Source: Halorubrum saccharovorum DSM 1137 (GTDB lineage Archaea; Halobacteriota; Halobacteria; Halobacteriales; Haloferacaceae). From it: a stretch of DNA of 64,000 bases. The translations under genes and the position numbers were made by a program. This document shows, in pieces, positions 16,274-25,446 of the stretch. The first letter of the stretch is position 1, and each line of letters opens with the position of its first letter. The notes beneath the pieces are model-generated. The model was not told where the DNA came from. It saw only the letters and a program-made list of their open reading frames with translations, and ran no database searches. Location of the stretch: contig NZ_AOJE01000010.1 in the NCBI RefSeq assembly GCF_000337915.1, forward strand, positions 159,653 through 223,652, in the 5' to 3' direction.

Positions 16274-17452
16274 ATGACGCGACACGATAGCCGGTCCGAC
16301 GGGAACCGATTCGCGACCACCGCAGTCGGCGCGGCCGAGGCCCGTTCTCACGGGGATCGAACGACCGACGTCGTCCCGCCGATCCACCTCTCGACGACGT
16401 TCGAGTGGGGCGTCGGGACGGACGCCGACGAACACGACTATTCGCGCGAGAGCAATCCGACGCGGGCGGCCCTCGAAGCGCAGTTGGCCCGCCTCGAAGG
16501 CGGCGAGCACGGGCTGGCGTTCGCCTCCGGAATGGCCGCCATCTCGTCGACGATGCTGTCGCTGGTCCCGCCGAACGGCCACGTCGTCTCCTCGGACACC
16601 GTCTATAGCGGAACAGAGAAACTGCTCACGGAACACCTGGCCGGACACCTCGGCGTCGACGTCGACTTCGTCGACGCCCGCAACCCAGACAACGTCGCCG
16701 ATGCGGTCAGCTCGGACACCGACTTGATCTGGGCGGAAACCCCGTCGAACCCCTTGCTTCGGCTGTGCGATATCCGAGCGATAGCCGACATCGCCGACGA
16801 TCACGACGCGCCGTTCGGCGTGGACGGTACCTTCGCGAGCCCGTACTGTCAGGCCCCACTCGAACTGGGTGCCGACGTCGCCGTTCACAGCACCACCAAG
16901 TACCTCAACGGGCACTCCGACTCGATCGGCGGCGCCGTTATCACCGACGACGGCGAGGTGTTCGAGCGGTTGGCGTTCGCGCAGCGCGTCGGGCTCGGGA
17001 ACATGCTGTCGCCGTTCGACTGCTACCTCGTGGCGCGGGGCGTCAAGACGCTCCCCGCGCGAATGGACCGCCACGAGACGAACGCGACGGCGGTCGCCCG
17101 GTTCCTCGAAGGCCGCGATCGGATCGCTCGCGTCCGTTATCCGGGTCTCGAGAGCCACCCGCAACACGACCTCGCGAGCGAGCAGATGTCGGGATACAGC
17201 GGGATGCTGTCCTTCGAGTTCGACGGGACGCTCGTCGAACTCGAGGCGTTCGTCCGGGGACTCGAGGTGTTCACGCCGGGAGCGAGTCTCGGTGGGGTCG
17301 AGAGCCTCGTCGAGGTGCCGTCGCTGATGATCCCCGAGGAGTTCAGCCGGTGTGAGGACTCGGCGGAGGTGCCCGAGACGCTGGTCCGGGTGTCCGTCGG
17401 CCTCGAAGACCCCGATGACCTCTGCGAGGACCTCCGGACGGCCCTCCCGTGA
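16274..17452 (+). CDS. PLP-dependent trans-sulfuration enzyme (cystathionine gamma-synthase/lyase family)
   Basis: The 392-residue protein is a Cys/Met-metabolism PLP enzyme. YSRESNPT (56-63), the ASGMAA loop (84-89), AETPSNP (154-160) and the PLP lysine K209 in HSTTKYLNGHSD are all in place. The family includes cystathionine gamma-synthase, gamma-lyase, O-acetylhomoserine sulfhydrylase and methionine gamma-lyase; sequence alone does not separate them here. Its use of CGA/TCG-type codons and slightly lower GC differ a little from its neighbours. The start is supported by the GGTGAT ribosome-binding site. Confidence 0.88.
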   Translation: MTRHDSRSDGNRFATTAVGAAEARSHGDRTTDVVPPIHLSTTFEWGVGTDADEHDYSRESNPTRAALEAQLARLEGGEHGLAFASGMAAISSTMLSLVPPNGHVVSSDTVYSGTEKLLTEHLAGHLGVDVDFVDARNPDNVADAVSSDTDLIWAETPSNPLLRLCDIRAIADIADDHDAPFGVDGTFASPYCQAPLELGADVAVHSTTKYLNGHSDSIGGAVITDDGEVFERLAFAQRVGLGNMLSPFDCYLVARGVKTLPARMDRHETNATAVARFLEGRDRIARVRYPGLESHPQHDLASEQMSGYSGMLSFEFDGTLVELEAFVRGLEVFTPGASLGGVESLVEVPSLMIPEEFSRCEDSAEVPETLVRVSVGLEDPDDLCEDLRTALP

Positions 17453-17560
17453 ACCGAACGACGGGGACCACACCGCGCCCGCCGCCGATGAAGCCGCAGC
17501 TTCCGGGGACACAACGAGGCCCTCGCCTCCGCTGACGGACCTCTCCCCGCCGACGATCCT

Positions 17561-17570
17561 TTATAAATAC
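17561..17570 (+). promoter_or_regulatory. TATA box, leaderless promoter
   Basis: TTTATAAATA lies 26 bases upstream of ATG 17587, the classic haloarchaeal spacing for a transcript that starts at or next to the start codon. Confidence 0.75.
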
Positions 17571-17586
17571 CGCCCGTACGATCCGC

Positions 17587-18075
17587 ATGAGCTATCCGGT
17601 CACCTACTACTGTCCGCACTGCGGGACGCTCGTCGAACTGGAGCGCGACGGCTACCTCGCAGACAAGTCGGTGACGCCGTACCCCCTCGAAGGGTGGGCG
17701 TACGTCGCCCCGACGGACCCGTTCGAGGGCGACGACGCCGACGGCGTCCGGTTCGTCTGCGGCGAGAGCGACGGGGTCGACTGGGACCCGCACGACGGGG
17801 TTCGCGGGCCGGACGTGGGGGGCGGTGAACCCTACCGCGAGCCGGACGCGGAGGGCGATGAACCCTACCGCGAGTCGGACGCGGAGGGCGTCGGCTGCGG
17901 CGAGCCCTTCTACCTCTCCTTCGTCCGGTACGAGGAGGGCAGCGAGATCGACCCGCGCGCCGAGTCGGAGCTGGTGGAGATCGACCCCGATCCCCGCCCG
18001 AGAGGACCCCGCGGACCGGGCGGCCCGTCGGGCCCCGACGGCTCTGGGGGCGGGTCGGACGGCGGCTTCTGGTAG
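17587..18075 (+). CDS. Haloarchaeal zinc-ribbon protein with repeat and Gly/Pro tail
   Basis: The 162-residue protein starts MSYPVTYYCPHCGTLVELERDGYLADKS, with a CPHC knuckle at residues 9-12 and further cysteines at about 60 and 101, so it may bind zinc. A perfect-length 11-residue repeat (GEPYREPDAEG/DEPYRESDAEG) occupies about 80-101. The last 30 residues are collagen-like Gly-Pro-rich and probably disordered. Function is unknown. The clear TATA box 26 bases before the ATG shows that it is expressed from its own promoter. Confidence 0.75.
   Translation: MSYPVTYYCPHCGTLVELERDGYLADKSVTPYPLEGWAYVAPTDPFEGDDADGVRFVCGESDGVDWDPHDGVRGPDVGGGEPYREPDAEGDEPYRESDAEGVGCGEPFYLSFVRYEEGSEIDPRAESELVEIDPDPRPRGPRGPGGPSGPDGSGGGSDGGFW
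17824..17889. repeat. In-frame 33-bp duplication
   Basis: Two 33-bp units (17824-17856 and 17857-17889), differing at only a few positions, encode the duplicated 11 residues in the zinc-ribbon protein. Confidence 0.85.
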
Positions 18076-18130
18076 GCCGGAGGTCCGAACCGACCGTAGC
18101 GTTATGCCCCTGAAGCGTGACGTGGGGCGT

Positions 18131-18460
18131 ATGGCCGACACAAAATCGGGACGCGACAAGCAGGCACGCGAGGAGGAGCGGCGACGGATACAGCGGGACA
18201 TCTCGGAGGCCAGAGAGCGCGGCGACGAGCCGGAGCCGACCGCCGATCCGCCGACCGAGTGCCATCGTCGGGGCTGTTCCGAGCCCGTGGCGTTCTCGGT
18301 TACCGAGCGCTACCAGGAGGAGACCGGTGCGGGCGCCGTGGAGGCGACCGCGTTCCTCTGTGCGGACCACGCCGCCGGCGAGTCCCCGACGAACCTGTAC
18401 GACGCGTACGAGGGGTACGTGTTCCGCGTCGAACCGGTCGCCGGCGGCGACGGTAGCTGA
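18131..18460 (+). CDS. Conserved haloarchaeal protein with Cys/His pairs
   Basis: The 109-residue protein starts MADTKSGRDKQAREEERRRIQ, a charged helix. A compact domain follows with CHRRGC (about 45-50) and CADH (about 80-83), plausibly one zinc site, and a final YEGYVFRVEPV strand. The arrangement resembles haloarchaeal AN1-like/zinc-bound hypothetical proteins, but I cannot name a family. An alternative ATG lies at 18104. It precedes mch by about 60 bases and could be co-transcribed with it. Confidence 0.7.
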   Translation: MADTKSGRDKQAREEERRRIQRDISEARERGDEPEPTADPPTECHRRGCSEPVAFSVTERYQEETGAGAVEATAFLCADHAAGESPTNLYDAYEGYVFRVEPVAGGDGS

Positions 18461-18522
18461 GCCGCGGGCGCTGACGACGACGACTGACAAACCACTTACT
18501 GCGGGAGCGAGAAGGGTCGAGC

Positions 18523-19461
18523 ATGGAAAGCATCAACCGGACCGCGATCGAGCTCGTCGACGAGGCGCTCGACTTCGCCGGCGAGCTCGACGTCGTCGGC
18601 TACGAGCTGGACAACGGCGCCACCGTCGTCGACTTCGGCGTCGACGCCGCCGGCGGCGTCGAGGCGGGACTGCTGCTCGCCGAGATCCAGACCGCCGGGC
18701 TCGCGAACCTCCGCACCCGCATGGGCGAGGTCGCGGACGCGCCGCGCCAGTACGTCGAGCTGTCGACCGACCACCCCGCGATCGCCCTGCTCTGCTCGCA
18801 GAAGGCCGGTTGGGAGCTCGCCTTCGACTCCGGCTTCGAGGGGCTCGGCTCGGGGCCGGCCCGCGCGCTCGTCGGACAGGAGACCGAGTTCGAGCGCGTC
18901 GGCTACTACGACTCCTCCGAGTTCGCGACGCTCGCCGTCGAGTCGACGACGCTCCCGACCGAGGAGGTCGCGGAGCACGTCGCCGACCTCGCCGAGGTCG
19001 ACGCCGAGGGCGTGTTCCTCCCGGCGTACGCCACCGGCTCGACCGCGGGGTCGGTCGCGACCGCGGCCCGCGCCGCGGAGCTCGCCGTCTTCCGCCTGCT
19101 GGAACTCGGCTACGAGCCGACCGACGTGCTTCACGCCTCCGGTTCCGCGCCGATGGCTCCGGCCACCCGCGACGAGGACCTCGCGATGGGCCGGACGAAC
19201 GACGCCTTGGCGTACGGCGGGGAGGTCCACCTGCAGGTCGCGCGCGACGACGACCGCTTCGACCAGATCGTCTCGACCGCCCGCGAGGAGTACGGGACGC
19301 CGTTCGTCGAGGTGTTCGAGGACGCCGACTGGGACTTCTACGAGGTGGACGAGCGCGTCTTCGCCCCCGCGACGGTCACCGTCGACGTGGTCGACGGCCC
19401 CGTCTACACGGTCGGCGAGACGGACGAGGAGCTGCTGGCGGAGTCGTTCGGCTACCGCTGA
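18523..19461 (+). CDS. mch: Methenyltetrahydromethanopterin cyclohydrolase
   Basis: The 312-residue protein matches Mch over its full length: SINRTAIELVDEAL at the start, GVDAAGGVEAGLLLAEIQTAGL, STDHPAIALLCSQKAGW, and the conserved HASGSAPMAPATRDEDLAMGRTNDALAYGG block. Mch interconverts methenyl- and formyl-tetrahydromethanopterin. In haloarchaea, which are not methanogens, it serves in C1 metabolism, probably on a folate-like carrier. The start is the only reasonable one. Confidence 0.95.
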   Translation: MESINRTAIELVDEALDFAGELDVVGYELDNGATVVDFGVDAAGGVEAGLLLAEIQTAGLANLRTRMGEVADAPRQYVELSTDHPAIALLCSQKAGWELAFDSGFEGLGSGPARALVGQETEFERVGYYDSSEFATLAVESTTLPTEEVAEHVADLAEVDAEGVFLPAYATGSTAGSVATAARAAELAVFRLLELGYEPTDVLHASGSAPMAPATRDEDLAMGRTNDALAYGGEVHLQVARDDDRFDQIVSTAREEYGTPFVEVFEDADWDFYEVDERVFAPATVTVDVVDGPVYTVGETDEELLAESFGYR

Positions 19462-19498
19462 TGCCGGTCGCCGCGTCGCCACGTCCCGCCCCCCGACG

Positions 19499-20032
19499 AT
19501 GAGGCTCAAACCCGTCCCCGAACCGCCCGACGCCCTCGACGACCTCCGCGCGTTCCAGCGGGCGGTCCCGCTCGTTCCGGGGCGCACCGACGACTGCTGC
19601 GCCCGGCTCCGCGAGCGGCAGGGACTCGCCGACAGACAGACCGCGAACGACTGGCTGGCGTTCCTGCGCGCGCTCGGACTGGCCCGCGAGACGCCCCGCG
19701 GGTTCGTCAGGGCCGACGCGGAGCCGACCCCCGAGCGCGTCCGCGAGGGGCTCCGCCAGGGCGTGCTGCTCGTCCCAGAAGCGCTTTCCGCCCTGCGGGA
19801 CGCCTCGCCAGCGGACCCGCTCACCCCCGAGGGGCTGTTCGAGGCGACGCGAGAATCGGTGCCGAGACACGACCGCGCCCGCGATCCGGACTGGGCGGCG
19901 ACGTGGCGCGAGCGCGCCGACCGGCTCCTCCGGTGGCTCGCGCTCGTCGACCTCGCCCGGCCGATCGAGGCGGGAGAGAGCGGCGGTTCGGAGGCGAGTC
20001 CAGTCGCCTACGTCACCGGCGACGCAGCCTGA
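19499..20032 (+). CDS. Conserved haloarchaeal hypothetical protein, helix-rich
   Basis: The 177-residue protein (MRLKPVPEPPDALDDLRAFQRAVPLVPG...) is rich in Arg, Leu and Ala and mostly helical. The middle part, RQGLADRQTANDWLAFLRALGLARETPRGFVR, has the shape of a winged helix, so DNA binding is possible but not shown. It follows mch by 37 bases on the same strand and could be in its transcript. No family name is recognised. Confidence 0.7.
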   Translation: MRLKPVPEPPDALDDLRAFQRAVPLVPGRTDDCCARLRERQGLADRQTANDWLAFLRALGLARETPRGFVRADAEPTPERVREGLRQGVLLVPEALSALRDASPADPLTPEGLFEATRESVPRHDRARDPDWAATWRERADRLLRWLALVDLARPIEAGESGGSEASPVAYVTGDAA

Positions 20033-20085
20033 GACGCCGCCTGAGACGCCGGTTCGTGAGAGCGACAGATGCCCCGTAACAAGCC

Positions 20086-20092
20086 TTTTACT
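20086..20092 (+). promoter_or_regulatory. TATA box of the PhoU/TrkA_C gene
   Basis: TTTTACT lies about 26 bases before ATG 20114. This supports that start over an in-frame ATG at 20069, which lies upstream of the box. Confidence 0.6.
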
Positions 20093-20113
20093 CGGAGCCG
20101 GAGAGGTGTCACC

Positions 20114-21319
20114 ATGGGACGATTCGACGGGCGGGACGGGCCGCTGACGGTCCAGTACGAGCCGACGAGCGTGAAGGACCTGCTCGTGGAGATGAAAGAC
20201 ACCGCCGAGCTGTTGATCGACCTGTCGTACTCCGCGGTCCTCCACGGGAGCCCGACGATCGCCCACGAGGTCGTCGAGCTCGAACACCGGATGGACGTGC
20301 TCCAGATGCGCGCGCGGATGAGCCTCATGCTCGCGGCGCGGAGCCCGGACGAGGCCGAGACGCTCGCGCCGGTGCTCGGCGTTGTCGGCGCGGCCGACAA
20401 GATCTCCGACGCCGCCGGCGACATCGCCAAGATCGTCACCGAGGAGATCGGGCTCCCCGACGCGATGCGCGGCGCGCTCACCGAGGGCGTCGAGACGCTG
20501 GTGCGCGGCACGGTCTCGCCCGACTCCGCGTACGCGGGGCGGACGCTGAAGGACATCGACCTGGAGTCGAAGACGGGCGTGCGCGTCATCGCGATCCGGC
20601 GCGACGACGACTGGATCCTCAACCCCGGTCCGACGACCCGGATCGAGGCCGGCGACGTGACGCTCCTCCGCGGGCCGGAGACGGGCGTCGCCGACGTGCA
20701 CCCGACGCTGACCGGCGACGCGTTCGAGCCGGACGAGCCCCCGGAACCCGCGATCGACGACTTAGAGCGCGCGGTCGACTCCATCGTGTTGATGAAGAAC
20801 CTCTCGGAGCTGGCGGTCGATCTGGCGTACGGCTCCGTGCTGTTCGACAACGAGGCGCTCTCCGAGGAGGTGTCGAACCTGGAGATCGAGGTCGACGCCC
20901 TCCAGTCGCGGTTCGAGGCGTGGACGCTCCGGGCCGCCCGCGAGGCCGACGACCCCGTCTCGCTGCGCGGGCTGATCCACCTCGGCGTCGCGACCGAGGA
21001 GATCTCCGACGCCGCCTTAGAGATCACCGAGGGCGTCATGCGCGACATCGGCGTCCACCCGGTCGTGGAGATGGCGGTCCAGGAGTCCGACGAGATCATC
21101 GTCCGAACCGTGATCGGCGAGGGGAGCGACCTCGACGGGACCCGGGTCGAAGACGGGATCCCCGCGACCGACATCTCGACGAGCGTCATCGCGATCCGGC
21201 GCCCCGACGAGGGGTGGCTCGTCGGCCACGACATCGACACCACGCTCCGCGCCGGCGACGCCGTCATCTCGAAGGGGACCCGCACCTCGGCCGAGGAGTT
21301 CGAGGCGCTGGCGGCGTGA
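20114..21319 (+). CDS. Duplicated PhoU-TrkA_C (RCK C-terminal) regulatory protein
   Basis: The 401-residue protein has two tandem PhoU-RCK_C units. Each unit has a helical part (SVKDLLVEMKDTAELLIDLSYSAVL; SIVLMKNLSELAVDLAYGSVL) and a ligand-binding part (GVRVIAIRRDDDWILNPGPTTRIEAGDVTLLRGP; STSVIAIRRPDEGWLVGHDIDTTLRAGDAVISKG). TrkA_C domains bind ions or nucleotides such as c-di-AMP and regulate potassium channels or transporters. No pore-forming segment is present, so it probably acts as the cytoplasmic regulatory subunit of a channel encoded elsewhere. The next gene overlaps by four bases. Confidence 0.88.
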   Translation: MGRFDGRDGPLTVQYEPTSVKDLLVEMKDTAELLIDLSYSAVLHGSPTIAHEVVELEHRMDVLQMRARMSLMLAARSPDEAETLAPVLGVVGAADKISDAAGDIAKIVTEEIGLPDAMRGALTEGVETLVRGTVSPDSAYAGRTLKDIDLESKTGVRVIAIRRDDDWILNPGPTTRIEAGDVTLLRGPETGVADVHPTLTGDAFEPDEPPEPAIDDLERAVDSIVLMKNLSELAVDLAYGSVLFDNEALSEEVSNLEIEVDALQSRFEAWTLRAAREADDPVSLRGLIHLGVATEEISDAALEITEGVMRDIGVHPVVEMAVQESDEIIVRTVIGEGSDLDGTRVEDGIPATDISTSVIAIRRPDEGWLVGHDIDTTLRAGDAVISKGTRTSAEEFEALAA

Positions 21320-21672
21320 CGGTGCCCAAAACAGGCGACCCGGCTCGGCTCGCCCGGGCGTACTACGACGCGCTCGACGCCGGCGAGTACGACCGGCTCA
21401 GGGATCTACTCGCCCCCGACTTCGTCCAGCGGCGCCCCGACCGCACGTTCGAGGGGCGCGACCGCTTCGTCTCGTTCATGCGCGACGAGCGCCCGATGAC
21501 CGACACGACTCACGTCGTCGACGCGGTGTACCCCGAGGGTCCCGGCGTCGCCGTCCGCGGTCGCCTGCTCGACGCCGACGGCGACGAGGTGTTCGCGTTC
21601 ATCGATGTGTTCTCGGTCGAAGACGGGCGGCTCGCGGCGCTGGAGACGTACGCGGCGGCGGGCGGCGAGTAG
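21316..21672 (+). CDS. NTF2/SnoaL-like protein
   Basis: The 118-residue protein has the NTF2-like pattern: an ARAYYDALDAGEYDRLRDLLAPDFVQRRPDRTFEGRDRFVSFMRD helix-helix segment, then alternating strands (GVAVRGRLLDADGDEVFAFIDVFSVEDGRLAALETYAA). These folds serve as polyketide cyclases, isomerases or binding proteins; the substrate is unknown. The GTG start at 21316 overlaps the previous stop (GTGA), so translation is coupled to the PhoU/TrkA_C gene. A second GTG two codons later is also possible. Confidence 0.75.
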   Translation: MTVPKTGDPARLARAYYDALDAGEYDRLRDLLAPDFVQRRPDRTFEGRDRFVSFMRDERPMTDTTHVVDAVYPEGPGVAVRGRLLDADGDEVFAFIDVFSVEDGRLAALETYAAAGGE

Positions 21673-21687
21673 CGTTCGGCAGGCCGG

Positions 21688-22284
21688 CTACGACTCGTAC
21701 TCCGCCCAGACGTACCGCGTCCCGTAGCTCCGGTAGGGGCGCCACGCGTCGCCGATCTCGCGCATCTCCGCGCGGGTCAGCTCGTCGCCGTCGTTGTACA
21801 CCTGCTCGATCCCCTTCCGCACCGCGAGGTCGCCCAGCGGGAGCACGTCCTCGCGGCCCAGCGCGAAGATGAGGTACATCCGCGCGGTCCACTCGCCGAC
21901 GCCCCGGATCTCGGTGAGCGCGGCGACGGCCTCATCGTCGCTCGCGTCCGCGAGCCCCTCGCGCGTGAGTTCGCGGTCGCCGTCGCGGAACGCCGCGGCG
22001 ACCTCGCGCAAGTACTCGACCTTGGTCCCGCTGAGACCCGCCTCGCGGAGGTCGTCCTCGTCGGCCGCGAGGACCAGATTCGGGGTGGGATCGCCGCCGA
22101 GTACGTCGAGGAACCGCTCGTGAATCGCCGCCGCGGAGGCGGTCGAGAGCTGCTGGTTCACGATCGAGGTACAGAGGCGCGAGAACTCGTCGCCGGCCGG
22201 CTCGACCGCCAGCGGGCCGTGTCGATCGATCAGCCGCGCCATCGTCGGGTCCTCGCGCAGGGTCGCCGCGACTCGCTCGTTCAT
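21688..22284 (-). CDS. DNA-3-methyladenine glycosylase, AlkA-type HhH-GPD
   Basis: The 198-residue protein is a base-excision repair glycosylase. It has the family entry FSRLCTSIVNQQLSTASAAAIHERF, the helix-hairpin-helix EIRGVGEWTARMYLIFALGREDVLPLGD (about 125-152) and the catalytic Asp at D152, without the Lys of bifunctional Nth/OGG types and without Fe-S cysteines. It should remove alkylated purines. The start 22284 gives a normal length. It is divergent from the beta-oxidation gene. Confidence 0.9.
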   Translation of the reverse strand: MNERVAATLREDPTMARLIDRHGPLAVEPAGDEFSRLCTSIVNQQLSTASAAAIHERFLDVLGGDPTPNLVLAADEDDLREAGLSGTKVEYLREVAAAFRDGDRELTREGLADASDDEAVAALTEIRGVGEWTARMYLIFALGREDVLPLGDLAVRKGIEQVYNDGDELTRAEMREIGDAWRPYRSYGTRYVWAEYES

Positions 22285-22407
22285 CGGGCGGGGTTGGGGC
22301 CGGAGACGGGAGTGGGTTTCCCCGCGGAGCGCCCCGGATAAACTTACAGTGAGTTTTCCGTTTGGAAGATGGAAACGTTCAACCATTACGGTTCCGACCG
22401 TTTCGAT

Positions 22408-24396
22408 ATGCAGCTCGAAGACGTCCAGCGCGTAACGGTCCTCGGCGCCGGGAACATGGGCCACGGCATCGCGGAGGTGGCCGCGCTCGCCGGCTACGAC
22501 GTGTCCCTGCGGGATATCAAAGAGGAGTTCGTACAGGACGGCTACGACCAGATCGAGTGGTCGCTCGGCAAGCTCGCCGAGAAGGACCGCATCGACGACG
22601 ACGAGGCCGAAGCCGCGCTCGACCGCGTGGAGACCTTCGTCGACCTCGAAGACTCGCTCGCCGACGCCGACGTGGTGGTCGAGGTCGTCCCCGAGAAGAT
22701 GGCGATCAAGAAAGACGTGTACGACGAGGTCGTCGAGTACGCGCCCGAGGAGGCCGTCTTCGTCACCAACACCTCCAGCCTCTCTATCACCGAACTGTCG
22801 GAAGTCACCGACCGCCCCGAGCGTTTCTGCGGGATGCACTTCTTCAACCCGCCGGTGCGGATGGACCTCGTCGAGGTCATCTCCGGGAGACACACCTCCG
22901 AGGACACCCTCGAACTGATCGAGGGGCTCGCCGAGTCGATGGGGAAGACCCCCGTCCGCGTCCGGAAGGACAGCCCCGGGTTCATCGTCAACCGGATCTT
23001 GGTCCCGCTGATGAACGAGGCCGCGTGGATCGTCGAGTCGGGCGACGCCGACATCGAGACGGTCGACTCCACGACGAAGTTCGACATGGGGCTCCCGATG
23101 GGCTCGTTCGAGCTCGCGGACCAAGTCGGCATCGACGTGGGGTACCACGTCCTGGAGTACATGCACGAGGTGCTGGGCGAGGCGTACCGCCCCTGCCCGC
23201 TGCTCGTCGAGAAGGTCGAGGCCGAGGAGCTGGGGAAGAAGACCGGTAAGGGGTTCTACGACTACGAGAACGGCGGGGCGCAGATCCCGTCCGACGCGAT
23301 CGACGCCGACGTCCGCAAGCGACTGCTCGCCGTGATGGCCAACGAGGTCGCCGGCCTCGTCGGGAACGACGTGGCCGATCCGCGGGCGATCGACCGCGCG
23401 GTGATGCTCGGCGCCGGCTTCCCGGACGGTCCCGCGAAGCTCGCCGACAGCGAGGGGCTCGACGACCTCGTCGACGTGCTCGACGACCTCCACGAGGAGA
23501 CGGGCGAGGCGCGCTACGAGGCGACCGACTACCTCCGCGAGGCCGCCGAGGCGGGCGGCTTCCACGACGGCGACCGGGCCGGCGACGGCGAGGACGGCGA
23601 CGACGCGCTCGCCGCCTACGACACCCTCAACGTCACCGTCGAGGGCCGCGTGGGGCACGTCGAGATCGACCGCCCGCACCGGATGAACACGATCAGCGGA
23701 GAGCTTCTCGACGAGCTCCCGGACGCGGTCGACCGCCTCGACGACGACGACGAGGTGCGGGCGATCCTGCTCTCCGGCGCCGGCGATCGCGCGTTCTCCG
23801 CGGGCGCCGACGTACAGAGCATGGCCGCCGGCGGCGTCGAACCGCTCACCGCGGTCGAGCTCTCGCGGCGGGGTCAGCGGGCGTTCGGCAAACTGGAGGA
23901 CTCCGACAAGCCCGTGGTCGCCGCCATCGACGGCTACTGCCTCGGCGGGGGAATGGAGCTCGCGACCGCGGCGGATCTCCGGGTCGCCTCCGAGCGATCG
24001 GAGTTCGGCCAGCCGGAGCACGACCTCGGACTGATGCCGGGGTGGGGAGGCACCCAGCGGCTCGCTCGGATCGTCGGCGAGGGGCGCGCCAAGGAGATCA
24101 TCTTCACCGCGGACCGCTACGAACCGGAGACGCTCGAAGGGTACGGTTTCGTCAACGACGTGGTCCCGGACGACGAGCTCGACGAACGCGCGCGGGAGCT
24201 GGTCGAGCAGCTCGCCGCCGGCCCGCCGATCGCTCAGAAATACACGAAACGTACGATACACGCCGGCCGCACCGACGGCGAGGCCGGTCTCGAAGTGGAG
24301 GCGATGGGTTTCGGCCACGTGATGAACACCGACGACCTCATCGAGGGCGTCACGGCGTTCATGGGCGACGGCGATCCCGAGTTCGAGGGGAAGTGA
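22408..24396 (+). CDS. 3-hydroxyacyl-CoA dehydrogenase/enoyl-CoA hydratase fusion
   Basis: The 662-residue bifunctional enzyme of beta-oxidation has the NAD-binding dehydrogenase first (GAGNMGHGIAEVAALAGYDV near residue 12, PVRMDLVEVISG about 145-160, KDSPGFIVNR) and the crotonase domain at the C-terminus (VGHVEIDRPHRMNTISGELL about 415, AFSAGADVQSMA, GYCLGGGMELATAADLR). This order is opposite to bacterial FadB and usual in haloarchaea. A more upstream ATG at 22369, preceded by TATA-like AAACTTAC at about 22340, would add 13 residues and cannot be excluded; the promoter spacing in fact fits it. Confidence 0.9.
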   Translation: MQLEDVQRVTVLGAGNMGHGIAEVAALAGYDVSLRDIKEEFVQDGYDQIEWSLGKLAEKDRIDDDEAEAALDRVETFVDLEDSLADADVVVEVVPEKMAIKKDVYDEVVEYAPEEAVFVTNTSSLSITELSEVTDRPERFCGMHFFNPPVRMDLVEVISGRHTSEDTLELIEGLAESMGKTPVRVRKDSPGFIVNRILVPLMNEAAWIVESGDADIETVDSTTKFDMGLPMGSFELADQVGIDVGYHVLEYMHEVLGEAYRPCPLLVEKVEAEELGKKTGKGFYDYENGGAQIPSDAIDADVRKRLLAVMANEVAGLVGNDVADPRAIDRAVMLGAGFPDGPAKLADSEGLDDLVDVLDDLHEETGEARYEATDYLREAAEAGGFHDGDRAGDGEDGDDALAAYDTLNVTVEGRVGHVEIDRPHRMNTISGELLDELPDAVDRLDDDDEVRAILLSGAGDRAFSAGADVQSMAAGGVEPLTAVELSRRGQRAFGKLEDSDKPVVAAIDGYCLGGGMELATAADLRVASERSEFGQPEHDLGLMPGWGGTQRLARIVGEGRAKEIIFTADRYEPETLEGYGFVNDVVPDDELDERARELVEQLAAGPPIAQKYTKRTIHAGRTDGEAGLEVEAMGFGHVMNTDDLIEGVTAFMGDGDPEFEGK

Positions 24397-24425
24397 GGTA
24401 GCAAGCGAGGGGGTCCGCGGCCGAC

Positions 24426-25052
24426 TCACCCCTCCAACCGCGTCGAGAGGAACGTCCACCGAGCGTCGTCGCCGGCGTTGAGCGAGTTGTCGACCCCCCA
24501 CTCTCGTTCGACGACGAACCCGGCGTTCCGGAGGTGCTCCCGCGTCGCCTCGACGCCCGCGATGTGCCACTGCATCTCGACCCCCGTGTCGAGCCAGTCC
24601 GGGTTCGCACCGCTCCACTCCTCGGGCCCCTCGGAGCAGAGCAGTCTCCCCCCGTTGCGGAGGACGCGAGCGAACTCGTCGACGACCGCTTGGTGTTGCT
24701 CGCGCGGGACGTGGATGAGCGAGTGGTAGGCCGTCACCGCGTCGAAGGATCCGTCGCGGAAGGGCAGCCTCGCCATGTCCCCCTGCGCGAGCGCCGCGTC
24801 GGGGACGGCGTCCGCGGCCAGTTCCAGTTGCGAACGCGAGATATCCATCCCGACTGCGGTCTCCGACGCGTGTAGGTCCCGGAGAACGGGCGTTCCCTGT
24901 CCGCAGCCGGCGTCGAGGACGCGCGCTGATCCGGGAAGCCCTTGGAGAAACCGTGAGAGAACCTCTCGTCCGCGACCGTCTTCGTTCCGATCCGCGGCGT
25001 ACGCCTCCGCCAGTTCGTCGTACCCGCGGCGAACGGCGTCTTTATCAACCAT
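24426..25052 (-). CDS. Class I SAM-dependent methyltransferase
   Basis: The 208-residue protein has the Rossmann-fold motif I VLDAGCGQGTPV (about 43-54), motif II (AVGMDISRSQLELA), and DMARLPFRDGSFDAVTAYHSLIHVP, typical of the UbiE/methyltransferase-11 group. The substrate is unknown. It is convergent with the beta-oxidation gene and its minus-strand neighbour upstream is a small membrane protein. Confidence 0.85.
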   Translation of the reverse strand: MVDKDAVRRGYDELAEAYAADRNEDGRGREVLSRFLQGLPGSARVLDAGCGQGTPVLRDLHASETAVGMDISRSQLELAADAVPDAALAQGDMARLPFRDGSFDAVTAYHSLIHVPREQHQAVVDEFARVLRNGGRLLCSEGPEEWSGANPDWLDTGVEMQWHIAGVEATREHLRNAGFVVEREWGVDNSLNAGDDARWTFLSTRLEG

Positions 25053-25129
25053 GCGGTCCGGGTACCGAGGCGTAACCGTTCAAGACTTCGGTCGTCGCGT
25101 CCGGCCCCTGCCGCCGCCGGATCGTCCCG

Positions 25130-25342
25130 CTACAGCGGGGTGTCAGACGCCGCGGTCACCTGTCGCCCGACGCACGTGACGAGGTAGGCGACGGCGGCGA
25201 CGAACAGCGCGATACCGAGGACGTCCGAGGCGCCGGGCAGCGCGGACTCGACGAACTCGGGGAGAGTCGTCGCTCCCGACAGCGGGACGAGGAGCACGGC
25301 GACGCCTCGTCGGAGGGACCGCTTCGAGATCATCTCTGACAT
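25130..25342 (-). CDS. Small membrane protein
   Basis: The 70-residue product starts MSEMISKRSLRRGVAVLLV and has two hydrophobic stretches, a weak one at about 13-30 and a clear helix GIALFVAAVAYLVTCVGRQV (about 43-62). A longer frame starts at 25408 but lacks hydrophobic or conserved features. No family is recognised. Positive-inside charge distribution is consistent with a membrane protein. Confidence 0.55.
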   Translation of the reverse strand: MSEMISKRSLRRGVAVLLVPLSGATTLPEFVESALPGASDVLGIALFVAAVAYLVTCVGRQVTAASDTPL

Positions 25343-25446
25343 TGCGCTCGGTGACGGAACGCGGAGTGAAAAGTGTCTGGCAGTCGCGAGTCGCCGCGAT
25401 CGCGCCACCTCGGTTCTGCTCGCCGTGCCTCGCTCGCGTCGACTCC

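Noticed and set aside
21688-24618. Very long minus-strand frame opposite the beta-oxidation gene
   Set aside because: It is the shadow of two real genes in high-GC DNA; only its last 198 codons (the AlkA-type glycosylase) show homology.
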